A stretch of DNA of 64,000 nucleotides from positions 1,156,151-1,220,150 of the forward strand of contig NZ_VEFS01000001.1 of assembly GCF_007679045.1 (NCBI RefSeq). The letters are read 5' to 3'. Each line of letters begins with the position of its first letter. Position 1 is the stretch's first letter. Source of the DNA: Microbacterium sp. BH-3-3-3 (lineage in GTDB: Bacteria; Actinomycetota; Actinomycetes; Actinomycetales; Microbacteriaceae). A model generated the notes under the pieces. It saw nothing but the letters and a program-made list of their open reading frames with translations, did not search any database and had not been told where the DNA came from. Positions 26,207 through 34,791 of the stretch are shown here, piece after piece. The position numbers and the translations under genes were made by a program.

Positions 26207-26719
26207 ATGGATGCCATGACCACGACCCTCACCGTCCGCCTCGTCGCCCCGCAGGAATACGCGGAGGCCGGGCGGATCACCGCCGAGGCCTATCGCGTCA
26301 GCTACGACGGGCTCTCGGAGGCGTACCTCGCCTCGCTCGCCGACGTCGCCGGCCGCGTGGAGTACGGCGAGGTGTGGGTCGCCCTCGATGGGGACGAAAT
26401 CGTCGGCACGGTGTGGACGCCGCGGCCCGGCGAGCGACTCTCGCCCCTGGCCCGCGAGGGCGAGCTCGACTTCCGCCAGCTCGCCGTGGCACCGTCGGCG
26501 CGCGGCCGCGGCGTGGGCGAGCTGCTCACGCGACACGTGCTCGGCCTCGCCCGCGATCGCGGCGCGACCCGCGTGGTGATGAACAGCGGCCCGGAGATGC
26601 TCGGCGCGCACGCGCTCTACCTCAAGATGGGCTTCCGCCGCCTGACCGAGCGGGAGGACCCGATCGAGGTCGAACCCGGTCGCTGGCTCGACCTGCGCGC
26701 GTTCGGGTACGACCTCTGA
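26207..26719 (+). CDS. GNAT-family N-acetyltransferase
   Basis: Acetyl-CoA-dependent N-acetyltransferase, 170 residues from the ATG at 26207. The acetyl-CoA motif is LDFRQLAVAPSARGRGVGEL, and the C-terminal helix is ALYLKMGFRRLTERE. The start is ambiguous. GGAG (26199-26202) is 4 bases from the ATG at 26207 and 13 from the next in-frame ATG at 26216; the difference is only three residues. The acyl acceptor cannot be predicted. Confidence 0.8.
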   Translation: MDAMTTTLTVRLVAPQEYAEAGRITAEAYRVSYDGLSEAYLASLADVAGRVEYGEVWVALDGDEIVGTVWTPRPGERLSPLAREGELDFRQLAVAPSARGRGVGELLTRHVLGLARDRGATRVVMNSGPEMLGAHALYLKMGFRRLTEREDPIEVEPGRWLDLRAFGYDL

Positions 26720-26818
26720 CGGGCGGGGTTTTCGACCGGCGACGGAATCGGATGTCAGGCGCCCAGGGATCCGCATCCGATGCGTTCGCCCGACCCCGCT
26801 CCGGCGGCAGGCCGGATG

Positions 26819-27913
26819 TCAGCCCGCGAGGGCGGCGAGAGTGCGGCCGACGACGGGCGTGAACTTGAACCCGTGGCCGGAGAAGCCCGCTCCGACGACG
26901 ATCGGACCCGTGCGCTCGAGCACGAAGCGGGCGTCGACCGTCGAGGTGTAGGTGCACGTGATCTCGGTGAAGTCCGCGGCATCCACCCCGGGAAGCCACT
27001 CCGCGGCGTACCGGACGAGCGCCGCGGTGAGGTCGCGGTCGGGCACGAAACTGCGGTGATCGGGGTCGGTGACCGGACCCGCCGCGTGCCACCCGGCCTT
27101 CACCCCCTGACCGGGCGTCAGCATTCCGTAGACGGGCGCCGCGAACCACGCCGTCGCGGGATCGTCCGCCGACGGGTGGTGGTTGAAGCCCGGCCAGTGC
27201 GCCGTCTCATCGAGAGGACGGAAGTGCGCCGGCTGCTCCTGCGTCACGCGCAGGGCGGGGAGCGAGACGCCCGGAACGCCCGCGAGGGTCTTCGCCGTCC
27301 ACGCGCCGGCGGTGCACACGAGGCGCCGCGCGTGCACGCGCCGAGGGCCCTCGGCATCCGTCACGGTGAAGCGCACGTCGTCGTCGCCGCGCACCTCGAT
27401 GTCGGTGACGGCGGTGTTCCAGTGGATGCGCGCCCCGGCACGGGCGGCTCCCGCGAGGAACGCGGCGACCGACTCGTCGGCGTGCAACCGACCCGCCCCG
27501 GCGTTGTGCAGCACCGGTCCCGCGAAGCGCAGGCCGGGCCACCGATGCGAGGCCTCCGACGCGTCGAGCACCTCGGCCGCGAGGCCGCCCGCCGAGATCG
27601 CGGCGGCCGTCGCCACGGGGTCGACGCCGGGCCCGTGCGTGACGATACCGGTGGTTGTCAGCAGGGGCTGGCCCGCCTCGGCCTCGAGCTCGCGCCACAA
27701 CACCTCGGCGTCGCGGAGCCAGGCGAGGTACTCGGGCTCGGCGTAGGCGACGTTGAAGTTGCGCGAGGCTCCGTGCGAGGCGCCGCGGACGTGACCGGGT
27801 TCGAACTGCTCGAACACGCTGACTTCGCGACCCGCCCGGGAAAGGTGCCACGCGGTGGCCGCGCCCATCGCGCCGGCGCCGACCACGGCGACGTCGATCC
27901 GCTCCGCGCTCAC
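26819..27913 (-). CDS. monomeric sarcosine oxidase-like FAD-dependent amine oxidase
   Basis: Flavoprotein oxidase of the MSOX/MTOX (DAO) family, 364 residues. It has an N-terminal Rossmann motif VAVVGAGAMGAATAWHLS and the next FAD-contact segment SHGASRNFNVAYAE. The C-terminal ITCTYTSTVDARFVLER contains the cysteine that carries covalently bound FAD in sarcosine oxidase, and it ends with GAGFSGHGFKFTPVVG. It should oxidise N-methyl amino acids such as sarcosine or N-methyltryptophan. GTG start at 27913 overlaps the stop of the upstream acetyltransferase (GTGA), so the two form an operon. Sarcosine is also a creatine/creatinine product, which fits the creatininase-family gene at 14898 only loosely. 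Confidence 0.82.
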   Translation of the reverse strand: MSAERIDVAVVGAGAMGAATAWHLSRAGREVSVFEQFEPGHVRGASHGASRNFNVAYAEPEYLAWLRDAEVLWRELEAEAGQPLLTTTGIVTHGPGVDPVATAAAISAGGLAAEVLDASEASHRWPGLRFAGPVLHNAGAGRLHADESVAAFLAGAARAGARIHWNTAVTDIEVRGDDDVRFTVTDAEGPRRVHARRLVCTAGAWTAKTLAGVPGVSLPALRVTQEQPAHFRPLDETAHWPGFNHHPSADDPATAWFAAPVYGMLTPGQGVKAGWHAAGPVTDPDHRSFVPDRDLTAALVRYAAEWLPGVDAADFTEITCTYTSTVDARFVLERTGPIVVGAGFSGHGFKFTPVVGRTLAALAG

Positions 27914-28413
27914 GGGCGGAGGTCCTTGGCGAAGCAGCGCGAGCCGGCGAACCGGATGTACGGCTCGAAGACCTCGATGGGCGCGTAGCCGATTCGCTCG
28001 TACAGCGCGATGGCCTCGGGTTGGCGGTCGCCCGTCTGCAGGATGAGCCGTGATGCGCCCCGTGCCGCGGCGAGGCGCTCGAGTTCCGCCATGAGCGCTC
28101 GGCTCGCCCCGCGCCCCCGCGCGCCAGGGGAGACGTACACGCGCTTGACCTCGAGTTCCGCGCCGACGGCGCGCAGCGCGGCATGGCCGACCGCCTCGCC
28201 GTCGACGGCGCGCACGAGCACGACCTCCACGATCGTGGCGGGGTCGACGGCGAAGTCCCGGGCAAGCCGGTCGGCCGTCGCCTCGTCGAAGGCGGCGAAG
28301 ATCTCCGCGTATCGGGGTGAGATCTCGGCATCCATCGCCTCACGCAGCGCGACCGCCGAGGCGTCGTTCCAGTCGACGTTCTCGATGGTCCAGGTCGTCT
28401 GCGCGGCGGTCAT
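27910..28413 (-). CDS. GNAT-family N-acetyltransferase
   Basis: A 167-residue GNAT enzyme. The acetyl-CoA motif is EVKRVYVSPGARGRGASRAL, followed by ASRLILQTGDRQPEAIALYE and the closing IGYAPIEVF. This layout resembles small-molecule acetyltransferases that act on amines or amino acids. ATG at 28413 follows GGGGAG on the minus strand; longer in-frame readings upstream have no support. Translationally coupled to the sarcosine-oxidase-like gene. Confidence 0.82.
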   Translation of the reverse strand: MTAAQTTWTIENVDWNDASAVALREAMDAEISPRYAEIFAAFDEATADRLARDFAVDPATIVEVVLVRAVDGEAVGHAALRAVGAELEVKRVYVSPGARGRGASRALMAELERLAAARGASRLILQTGDRQPEAIALYERIGYAPIEVFEPYIRFAGSRCFAKDLRP

Positions 28414-28549
28414 CTCCCCAGTATTTCCGGATGCCGCGCGGCGCAGGGTCGCACCGGAAACGCCCGGTAACACGGGTCGCGGTCGGCCCCGCATTGCGCC
28501 CGACGACAGCCGAGTTGCACCCCGGGCGGAGTCGGCGCAGAGTGTCACG

Positions 28550-29266
28550 GTGACCTCCCCCTCGACACTCGACATCCCCCACGCCGACGCCACCGTGCTC
28601 GACAACGCGGCGTGGCACTCGCTCGCCGGCCCGCACGCCTCGTTCGCGATCGGCGGCGACCTCGTGCGCCGATATCCGTCCGATGTCGCGCCGTTCGTGG
28701 CCGTGCGCACGTGGGACGAACCGGGGGTGTGGGACGCCCTCCGCGACCTCGTCGGACCGGGTGCCGACGTGGGCCTGTCGGGCTACGAGGGTGCGATCCC
28801 CGAGGGCTGGGAGTACGTGGGCGGCGGCGAGGGCGTGCAGCTCGTCGAGACGCCGGCCCTGCAGACCCGCCCCGATGACGAGGCGATCGAGCTCGGTGCC
28901 GACGACGCGGCCGAGATGATCGCGATCGTCGAGCGCAATCAGCCCGGCCCATTCCGGCCCCGCACCTACGAGCTGGGGCGGTACATCGGCATCCGTCGGG
29001 AAGGACGACTGGTGGCGATGGCCGGTGAGCGCCTGCACCCCACCGGCTGGACCGAGATCAGCGCGGTCGCGGTCGACGCCGATCACCGTCGGCAGGGCCT
29101 CGCCTCACGACTCGTGCTCGACGTGGCCTTCCACATCCAGCAGCGCGGCGACCGGGCTCTGCTGCACGCCGCCGCGGCGAACGTCAACGCCATCGCGGCG
29201 TACGAGAAGCTGGGCTTCGCGCTGCGGCGTCGCAATCGCTTCGCGGCGGTCCGGACGCCCGCGTGA
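28550..29266 (+). CDS. GNAT-family N-acetyltransferase with long N-terminal region
   Basis: A 238-residue protein. About 110 N-terminal residues (RRYPSDVAPFVAVRTWDE, VGLSGYEGAIPEGWEYVGG) precede a C-terminal GNAT domain with ISAVAVDADHRRQGLASRL and NVNAIAAYEKLGFALRRRN, as in the FR47/ZmaR-like group. GTG at 28550 is taken as start; the frame is open upstream but overlaps the divergent acetyltransferase promoter. Substrate unknown. Confidence 0.72.
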   Translation: MTSPSTLDIPHADATVLDNAAWHSLAGPHASFAIGGDLVRRYPSDVAPFVAVRTWDEPGVWDALRDLVGPGADVGLSGYEGAIPEGWEYVGGGEGVQLVETPALQTRPDDEAIELGADDAAEMIAIVERNQPGPFRPRTYELGRYIGIRREGRLVAMAGERLHPTGWTEISAVAVDADHRRQGLASRLVLDVAFHIQQRGDRALLHAAAANVNAIAAYEKLGFALRRRNRFAAVRTPA

Positions 29267-29275
29267 CGGCCCGAG

Positions 29276-29515
29276 TCACGGAAGAAGGTCGAGCATCTGC
29301 GGTCGTGCCTTCTGCGCATGGATGACGAGCTCGTTCCCGCTGTCGAAGGTGAGCACGACGGTATCGATCAATCGGCCCTCCCGGTCGAAACCGAGACGGA
29401 GCTGCCGGGCGGGCGAGTCGTCGTCGAGATCCTCCACCCACAGCGGCGACGTGGCGGCCTGAATGATGTCCTGAGGCGAAAGTCCGTGCTTGCGCGCTGA
29501 GTCGTGGATCGTCAC
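29276..29515 (-). CDS. small toxin-like protein of a predicted toxin-antitoxin pair
   Basis: A 79-residue protein (MTIHDSARKHGLS at the start, VIHAQKARPQMLDLLP at the end) resembling small actinobacterial proteins paired with ribbon-helix-helix antitoxins, with a compact fold reminiscent of RelE/BrnT-size toxins. Its GTG at 29515 overlaps the stop of the upstream antitoxin-like gene (GTGA), the order antitoxin then toxin being usual. No catalytic motif is recognisable. Toxicity is an inference from size and pairing; it might be a harmless DNA-binding partner. Confidence 0.55.
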   Translation of the reverse strand: MTIHDSARKHGLSPQDIIQAATSPLWVEDLDDDSPARQLRLGFDREGRLIDTVVLTFDSGNELVIHAQKARPQMLDLLP

Positions 29516-29775
29516 GCAGCGTACGCGGCGATCGCAGCACGGATCAGCTCGGAACGAGACTGGTGCGCTCGCGCGGCTTGCGCGTCGAGCGCGGCCAGTT
29601 CTTCCGCGGTCAGCCGCAGCGCGATGATCTGCGACGGTTCGGCGCCGCGTCCCGGGCGACCTCGCCCGCGGCGCTTAAGCGCTTCGACGTCGAAACCCGC
29701 TTCAGCCTCATCTGCCCAGGCGCCGATCTGTTCGTCCGAGACGGGGACCCCGTTGATCGACTCCTCGCTTGCCAT
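29512..29775 (-). CDS. ribbon-helix-helix (CopG-like) antitoxin candidate
   Basis: An 87-residue protein with an acidic N-terminal half (ESINGVPVSDEQIGAWADEA) and a C-terminal ribbon-helix-helix domain (QIIALRLTAEELAALDAQAA, then RSELIRAAIAAYA). The ATG at 29775 is preferred over an in-frame one at 29811. The RHH domain would bind an operator at its own promoter, and the N-terminal part could bind the partner protein, although in most CopG antitoxins the order of parts is reversed. It overlaps the partner gene by four bases. Confidence 0.65.
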   Translation of the reverse strand: MASEESINGVPVSDEQIGAWADEAEAGFDVEALKRRGRGRPGRGAEPSQIIALRLTAEELAALDAQAARAHQSRSELIRAAIAAYAA

Positions 29776-29875
29776 GGGAAAAACGTAATACGGAATTCCC
29801 GCGGGGTCCATACCCTCCTGAGCGACCCCGTGACGGCGAATGACCGACTTCTGCGCTCCAGGCCGCGCGCCCGGT

Positions 29876-29881
29876 TAGCGT
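29876..29881 (+). promoter_or_regulatory. -10 element, leaderless promoter of LLM oxidoreductase gene
   Basis: TAGCGT lies 6 bases before the ATG at 29888, matching the leaderless layout at 17192 and close to that at 61907. Confidence 0.45.
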
Positions 29882-29887
29882 GACCAG

Positions 29888-30901
29888 ATGACCCGCCCGC
29901 TGCGCTCCCTCGGCTTCCTCACCATCGGCCTGTTCGATCGCGACGACCCGCGCGCGGGACACGAGACGACGCTGTCGATCATCGAACGCGGCGAGCGCCT
30001 CGGCTTCGACAGCGCCTGGCTGCGCGACCGGCATCTGCAGTACGGCATCTCGTCTCCCGTCGCGGTGCTCGCGGCCGCCACACAGCGCACGAGTCGCATC
30101 CGCCTGGGCACGGCGGTGATCCCGCTCGGGTGGGAGAATCCGCTGCGCCTGGCCGAAGACCTCGCGACCGTCGACGTGCTGTCGGGCGGGCGTCTCGAGC
30201 CCGGGTTCTCGGTCGGGCCGCCGCGGCGCCTCGACGAGGTCGCGACGGCGCTGTACCCCGACACCGCCGACCGCGAGGACTTCGGCTACGAGCGTCTAGT
30301 GCGGCTGCGCCGCTTCCTCGCCGGCGAGCAGGCCAGTCCGTTCGCGGGGACCGAGGGGATCGAGGAGTACTCCGAGCGGGTCGAGCCGCACGCCGCGGGC
30401 TTGGCCGATCGGCTCTGGTACGGCGCGGGCAGTCCCGGCTCGACGACGTGGGCGGCCGAGAACGGCTTCCACCTGCTCACCAGCAGCGTGATCCAGGCGG
30501 TCGAGTCGACCGACTTCGACGCCGAGCAGTACGCGCAGATCCGCCGCTACCGCGACGCGCATCGCGACGGCGAAGCCGCCCGCGTCTCGCAGGGGCTCGT
30601 CGTGGTGCCCACCGACTCGGCCACGCCCGAGCAGCGTCGCCGCTACGAGGCGTATGCCGACTCGCGGCGTGGGCGCGTCGGAGTCCCCCAGGGCCCGCGC
30701 GGCATGCTGTTCGCCGAAGACCTCGTCGGCACCTCGGAGCAGATCGCCGAGCGACTGCTGTCGTCGCGCGCGTTCCCCGAGGTCGACGAGGTGGCCTTCG
30801 CCCTGCCGTTCGCCCTCGCGCCCGACGACTACGTGCAGATCCTCGAAGACATCGCCGGGCGACTCGGGCCGCTGCTGGGGTGGGCACCGACCGCACCCTG
30901 A
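29888..30901 (+). CDS. LLM-class flavin-dependent oxidoreductase
   Basis: Luciferase-like TIM-barrel flavoenzyme, 337 residues. Characteristic segments are RPLRSLGFLTIGLFD at the N-terminus, ERLGFDSAWLRDRHLQYG, RIRLGTAVIPLGWENPLRLA and DVLSGGRLEPGFSVGP. Members use FMN or F420; the sequence does not settle which. It is monocistronic and convergent with the aminotransferase gene at 31116. The 214-base gap after it (30902-31115) holds only GC-rich sequence with two GCTGAGCCTGCGCGAA copies resembling family A cores, and no gene. Confidence 0.8.
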   Translation: MTRPLRSLGFLTIGLFDRDDPRAGHETTLSIIERGERLGFDSAWLRDRHLQYGISSPVAVLAAATQRTSRIRLGTAVIPLGWENPLRLAEDLATVDVLSGGRLEPGFSVGPPRRLDEVATALYPDTADREDFGYERLVRLRRFLAGEQASPFAGTEGIEEYSERVEPHAAGLADRLWYGAGSPGSTTWAAENGFHLLTSSVIQAVESTDFDAEQYAQIRRYRDAHRDGEAARVSQGLVVVPTDSATPEQRRRYEAYADSRRGRVGVPQGPRGMLFAEDLVGTSEQIAERLLSSRAFPEVDEVAFALPFALAPDDYVQILEDIAGRLGPLLGWAPTAP

Positions 30902-31115
30902 GGGACCACCGCCGGGTGGACGGATGCCGCGCGGGCGGGCCCGCGGGGAGGGGGTGCCCGCCTGGTGCGGACGGCGCGGGGTCCCGTTGAGCGCACTCGC
31001 GCTGCGCGACGGCCGCGCGGCACAGCCTCCGCGATTCGCACAACCTCGGCCGGGGTCGGGCCGCGTGCGCTGAGCCTGCGCGAATCGCTGAGCCTGCGCG
31101 AACCGTCGCGCGCGC

Positions 31116-32303
31116 TCAGCGCTGCCGCGCCACCGCCCGTGCGAGCCGCGCCGCCGCTTCGCGCAGCAGCTCCTCCGATGTGTCGCCGTAGGCGAGACGC
31201 AGGTGACGGTCGGCATCGGTGCCCGGGCCCGAGGCGAAGAACGACCCGCGCTGGTACTCCACGCCCTCGGTGCTCGCGTCGGCGGCGAGCCGGTCGGCGT
31301 CGATGCGATCATCGGTCAGGCGCGGCCACAAGAAGAGTCCACCGTCCGGCACGGCGACGTCGAAGAAGCCGGATGCCGAGAGCTCAGCCGCCAGAGTGTG
31401 CGCGCGCGAGCGGTACAGGTCACGGGCCCGGCCGACCACGCGGTCGAACAGCGACTCGTCGGTGGTCAGCAACTCGGCGACCACGCCCTGCACGAACGTC
31501 GACGAGTGCGAGTCCTGACGGCTGCGGAGGGCGACGGCATCCGGGATCAATCGCTCCGGCAGCACGACCCACCCGAGCCGCAGGCCGGGCCCGAGGGTCT
31601 TGGTGAAGGTGTTCACGTGGATGACGTGGTCGGAGTCGTGGAACGGCGCGACCGACTCCGCCTCGCCGTGGAACCGCAGCTCGCGATAGGGGTCGTCGGC
31701 GAAGACCGTGAAGCCGTAGCGCTCGGCGAGCGCGACGAGCTCGCGACGCTTCGCCGTGGGCAGCGACGACTGCGAGGGGTTGTGGAACTCGGGCACGGTG
31801 TACACCGCGGCGGGTCGGGCTCCCTCGCGCAGGCGCTGCTCGAGCTCGTCGACGTCGAGTCCCGCAGACCCGACGCGGATGGGGAGCACTCGCGCGTCAG
31901 TCAGCTCGAGCCCTCGCAGGAAAAGCGGAAACACGGGGTTGTCGACCGCGACGAGATCGCCGCGCTCGAGCACCGTCTGCACGGCGAGCGCCAAGCCGTG
32001 GAAGCCACCGTTGGTGATGAGCACGCGGTCCACCGCGACGCCCTCGCGCGCCGCGATCCATTCGCGCAGCGCCGGGATCCCCTCGGTGCGGGAGTACTGC
32101 AGCGACGCGGCACCGGGGCGCGAGAGCACGCGGGCCGTCGCCTCGGCGAGCTCCGCGGTGGGTAGCACCGTGGCATCCGGGATGCCGCCGAGAAGCTCGA
32201 TCGCATCGGGGCGACGATCGCGCAGCGTCTGGTCGCCGAAACCCTTCGGCGCGGTGAAGGCCTGCACGAGGGTGGGGCGGGACGACGGGGAGAGAAGGGT
32301 CAT
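31116..32303 (-). CDS. PLP-dependent aminotransferase, class I/II (2-aminoadipate/MocR-like, no HTH)
   Basis: Pyridoxal-phosphate enzyme of 395 residues. It has LITNGGFHGLALAVQ (cofactor phosphate region), YTVPEFHNPSQSSLPTAKRR (Asn and Tyr contacts), FADDPYRELRF (Asp that pairs with the pyridine N), TFTKTLGPGLRLGW (Schiff-base Lys) and HLRLAYG (carboxylate Arg). It looks like the catalytic half of a MocR regulator, but no winged-helix domain precedes it. The ATG at 32303 overlaps the ATPase stop (ATGA). As the last gene of a peptide-importer operon it probably transaminates the imported amino-acid-like compound. Confidence 0.85.
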   Translation of the reverse strand: MTLLSPSSRPTLVQAFTAPKGFGDQTLRDRRPDAIELLGGIPDATVLPTAELAEATARVLSRPGAASLQYSRTEGIPALREWIAAREGVAVDRVLITNGGFHGLALAVQTVLERGDLVAVDNPVFPLFLRGLELTDARVLPIRVGSAGLDVDELEQRLREGARPAAVYTVPEFHNPSQSSLPTAKRRELVALAERYGFTVFADDPYRELRFHGEAESVAPFHDSDHVIHVNTFTKTLGPGLRLGWVVLPERLIPDAVALRSRQDSHSSTFVQGVVAELLTTDESLFDRVVGRARDLYRSRAHTLAAELSASGFFDVAVPDGGLFLWPRLTDDRIDADRLAADASTEGVEYQRGSFFASGPGTDADRHLRLAYGDTSEELLREAAARLARAVARQR

Positions 32304-33946
32304 CGGGAACTCCGGGGGTCGCGGAACGGGATGGCGTCGATGAGGGCGCGGGTATACGCCTCGCGCGGGTGCGAGAGCACGTCGGCCACGCGGCCGGCCT
32401 CGACGACCCGGCCGTCCTTCAGCACCGAGACGGTGTCGGCGATCTGGCGGACGAGGGCGAGGTCGTGCGAGACGAACAGGTACGTGAGCCCCCGCTCGCG
32501 CTGCAGGCGGCGCAACACGTCGAACACCCCGGCCTGCACCGTCACGTCGAGGGCACTGGTCGGCTCGTCGAGCACGATGACGTCCGGCTCGAGCACGAGG
32601 GCCCGGGCGATCGCGACGCGCTGGCGCTGACCGCCCGACAGGGCATCGGGGCGACGCCGGGCGAGATGGGTCGACAGGCCCACGGCATCCAGTGCCTCGG
32701 CGACCGCGGTCACCCGCTCGGCACGCGTGCCGACCCGATAGCGGTCGAGCGGCTCGCGCACGATGCGCCCGACGCTCCACGTGGGATCGAGCGAGGTGAA
32801 GGGGTTCTGGTACACGAGCTGCAGGTGGCGACGGATGCCGCGCAGCTGGGCCGGCGTGCGTCCGGTGACCGGCTCGCCGTCGACGCGGATCTCGCCGGCA
32901 TCGGGGGTGTCGAGCCCGAGCAGCAACCGCACGGTGGTCGTCTTTCCCGAGCCGGATTCTCCGACGAGCGCGTGCGTGGTTCCGGGCGGCACGCGGAACG
33001 ACACCCCCGACACCGCCGGCCGTGGGGCACCGTCGACGACGAAGCTCTTCGACACCTCGCGCACCTCGATGCGGGTCGAAGCGGTGTCGGTCGTCCACGC
33101 GTCGACCCCGCGGTCGTCGAGGTCGCGCCGGTACCGGTCGGGGTTGAGCGCGGGGGCGTCGGCCTGCAGCTGCCTCGTGTACGCGGATGCCGGGGCGGCG
33201 AACACCGCGCGCGTGGCACCGGCCTCTTGGATGCGGCCGTCTTTGAGCACGACGATCTCGTCGGTGCGTTCGGCGGCGATCGCCAGGTCGTGCGTGATGA
33301 GGAGGAGCCCGATGCCGAGGTGGTCGCGCAGCTCGCCGAGCAGGTCGAGGATGCGCTTCTGGATCGTCACGTCGAGGGCGCTGGTGGGCTCGTCGGCCAC
33401 GAGCAGCTGCGGCCCGGGCAGCACCGCGAGCGCGATGAGCACGCGTTGCAGCATGCCGCCCGACAGCTGGTGCGGGTACGAGTCGTAGACCCGGCGGGGG
33501 TCGGGCAGGCCGACGCGGTCGAACGCCTCGAGGATCGCCGCGCGCTCGTCGGCGACTCCGGCGAGGGCGGCCGCCTCGTGCGCCTGCGACCCGATCGTGC
33601 GCACGGGGTTGAGGGCGTGCGCCGGATCCTGCGGCACGAAACCGATTCGTCGTCCGCGCAGGGGGCGGAAGGCGCGCTCCGAGAGCCCCAGCACGTCGGT
33701 GCCGTCGAGCTCGACGCGCCCGTGCGCGCGGCCCGTGGCCCGCGGCAGCAGGCGCAGCACCGAGCGGGCGATCGTCGACTTGCCCGAACCCGATTCGCCG
33801 ATCAGGGCGAGGCTGCCGCCGCGCGGAATCGAGAACGACACGTCGTGCACCACGGGGGTGCGCCCGTAGGCGACCGAGAGATCCTCGACGCGCAGGAGCG
33901 CGGTCCGCGTGACCAGGTCGGGACGGACGGGAAGCGAGAGGGTCAT
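32300..33946 (-). CDS. dipeptide/oligopeptide-type ABC transporter, fused tandem ATPase
   Basis: A 548-residue cytoplasmic ATPase with both halves of a DppD/DppF pair in one chain. Half 1 has GESGSGKST, LSGGMLQRVLIAL and LVADEPTSALD. Half 2 has GESGSGKTT, LVYQNPFTSLDP, LSGGQRQRVAIARAL and VLDEPTSALD. The ATG at 33946 overlaps the permease stop (ATGA). The gene belongs to a minus-strand operon of binding protein, two permeases, this ATPase and an aminotransferase. Members of this family also import nickel, glutathione and alkanesulfonate- or opine-like compounds. Confidence 0.92.
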   Translation of the reverse strand: MTLSLPVRPDLVTRTALLRVEDLSVAYGRTPVVHDVSFSIPRGGSLALIGESGSGKSTIARSVLRLLPRATGRAHGRVELDGTDVLGLSERAFRPLRGRRIGFVPQDPAHALNPVRTIGSQAHEAAALAGVADERAAILEAFDRVGLPDPRRVYDSYPHQLSGGMLQRVLIALAVLPGPQLLVADEPTSALDVTIQKRILDLLGELRDHLGIGLLLITHDLAIAAERTDEIVVLKDGRIQEAGATRAVFAAPASAYTRQLQADAPALNPDRYRRDLDDRGVDAWTTDTASTRIEVREVSKSFVVDGAPRPAVSGVSFRVPPGTTHALVGESGSGKTTTVRLLLGLDTPDAGEIRVDGEPVTGRTPAQLRGIRRHLQLVYQNPFTSLDPTWSVGRIVREPLDRYRVGTRAERVTAVAEALDAVGLSTHLARRRPDALSGGQRQRVAIARALVLEPDVIVLDEPTSALDVTVQAGVFDVLRRLQRERGLTYLFVSHDLALVRQIADTVSVLKDGRVVEAGRVADVLSHPREAYTRALIDAIPFRDPRSSR

Positions 33947-34791
33947 GACGTCCTCCGGAGGAAGCGGCTGATGCGGTTGATCGAGAGCACCGTCGCCACC
34001 GTGACCACCGCCGGCCAGACGACGAGCCACGGCGCACGCGGGTAGTCCTTGCCCGCCGAGATCAGCAGTCCCCAGTCGGATGCCGGGGGCGGATCGCCGT
34101 AGCCGAGGAAGGCGAGTCCCGCGATCACGAGGATCGACAGTCCGAACTGCAGTACCGCGAGCGGCACGAGCGAACGCGACGCGTTGGGCAGCACGTGGCG
34201 GAACAGCACGTGCAGGCTCGACCCGCCCTGCAGCCGCGCGGCCTCGACGAACACCGACGAGCGCACCCGGAGCACCTCGGCGCGCATGACGCGGGCGAAG
34301 ACCGCCACCGCCGAGACGCCGGTGGCGATCGCGGCGTTGATGGTCTGGAAACCGAGCGAGCTGACGATGACCACCGCGAGCAGGAATGCGGGGATCGCCA
34401 GGAGCACGTCGACGAAACGCGCGAGCACGACGTCGGTCCACGAGCCGAGGAAGCCGGCGAGAAGCCCGATCAGCCCGCCCACGACCACCCCGATCGTGAC
34501 CGCGACGAGCGCGCTGGTCACCGAGGGCTGTGCGCCGAAGACGATCCGCGCGAACAGGTCGCGGCCGAGGTGGTCGGTGCCGAGCAGGTGCGCGGCGCTC
34601 GGCGCCTGGAGCTTGTCGGCGGGCACGCCCTGCGCGGGGTTCTGGCTCGTGAAGAGCGTCGGCGCGAGCGACCACGCGAGCACCACCGCGACGACGACGA
34701 ACGAGGCGATCACGTCGAGGGGCAGGGCGAACCGGATGCCGCGCGCCCGGGCGACCGTCGCGCTCGGGGCGAGGGCGGGGGCGGCGCTCAT
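33943..34791 (-). CDS. DppC-like ABC transporter permease
   Basis: Second permease of the peptide-type importer, 282 residues. The N-terminal membrane segment VIASFVVVAVVLAWSLAPTL is followed by the family motif HLLGTDHLGRDLFARIVFGA and by EAARLQGGSSLHVLFRHVLP (ATPase coupling loop). Six membrane segments are expected. ATG at 34791 overlaps the stop of the first permease gene. Confidence 0.92.
   Translation of the reverse strand: MSAAPALAPSATVARARGIRFALPLDVIASFVVVAVVLAWSLAPTLFTSQNPAQGVPADKLQAPSAAHLLGTDHLGRDLFARIVFGAQPSVTSALVAVTIGVVVGGLIGLLAGFLGSWTDVVLARFVDVLLAIPAFLLAVVIVSSLGFQTINAAIATGVSAVAVFARVMRAEVLRVRSSVFVEAARLQGGSSLHVLFRHVLPNASRSLVPLAVLQFGLSILVIAGLAFLGYGDPPPASDWGLLISAGKDYPRAPWLVVWPAVVTVATVLSINRISRFLRRTS

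Noticed and set aside
31019..31115. Family A repeat copies in the gap before the aminotransferase gene
   Set aside because: Two GCTGAGCCTGCGCGAA segments resemble half of the core but lack the pairing arms, so they were not counted as family members.
31116..34037. Single 973-residue minus-strand protein joining the aminotransferase to upstream sequence
   Set aside because: The upstream part is the ATPase gene read in the wrong frame. The true aminotransferase start at 32303 shows an ATGA overlap.
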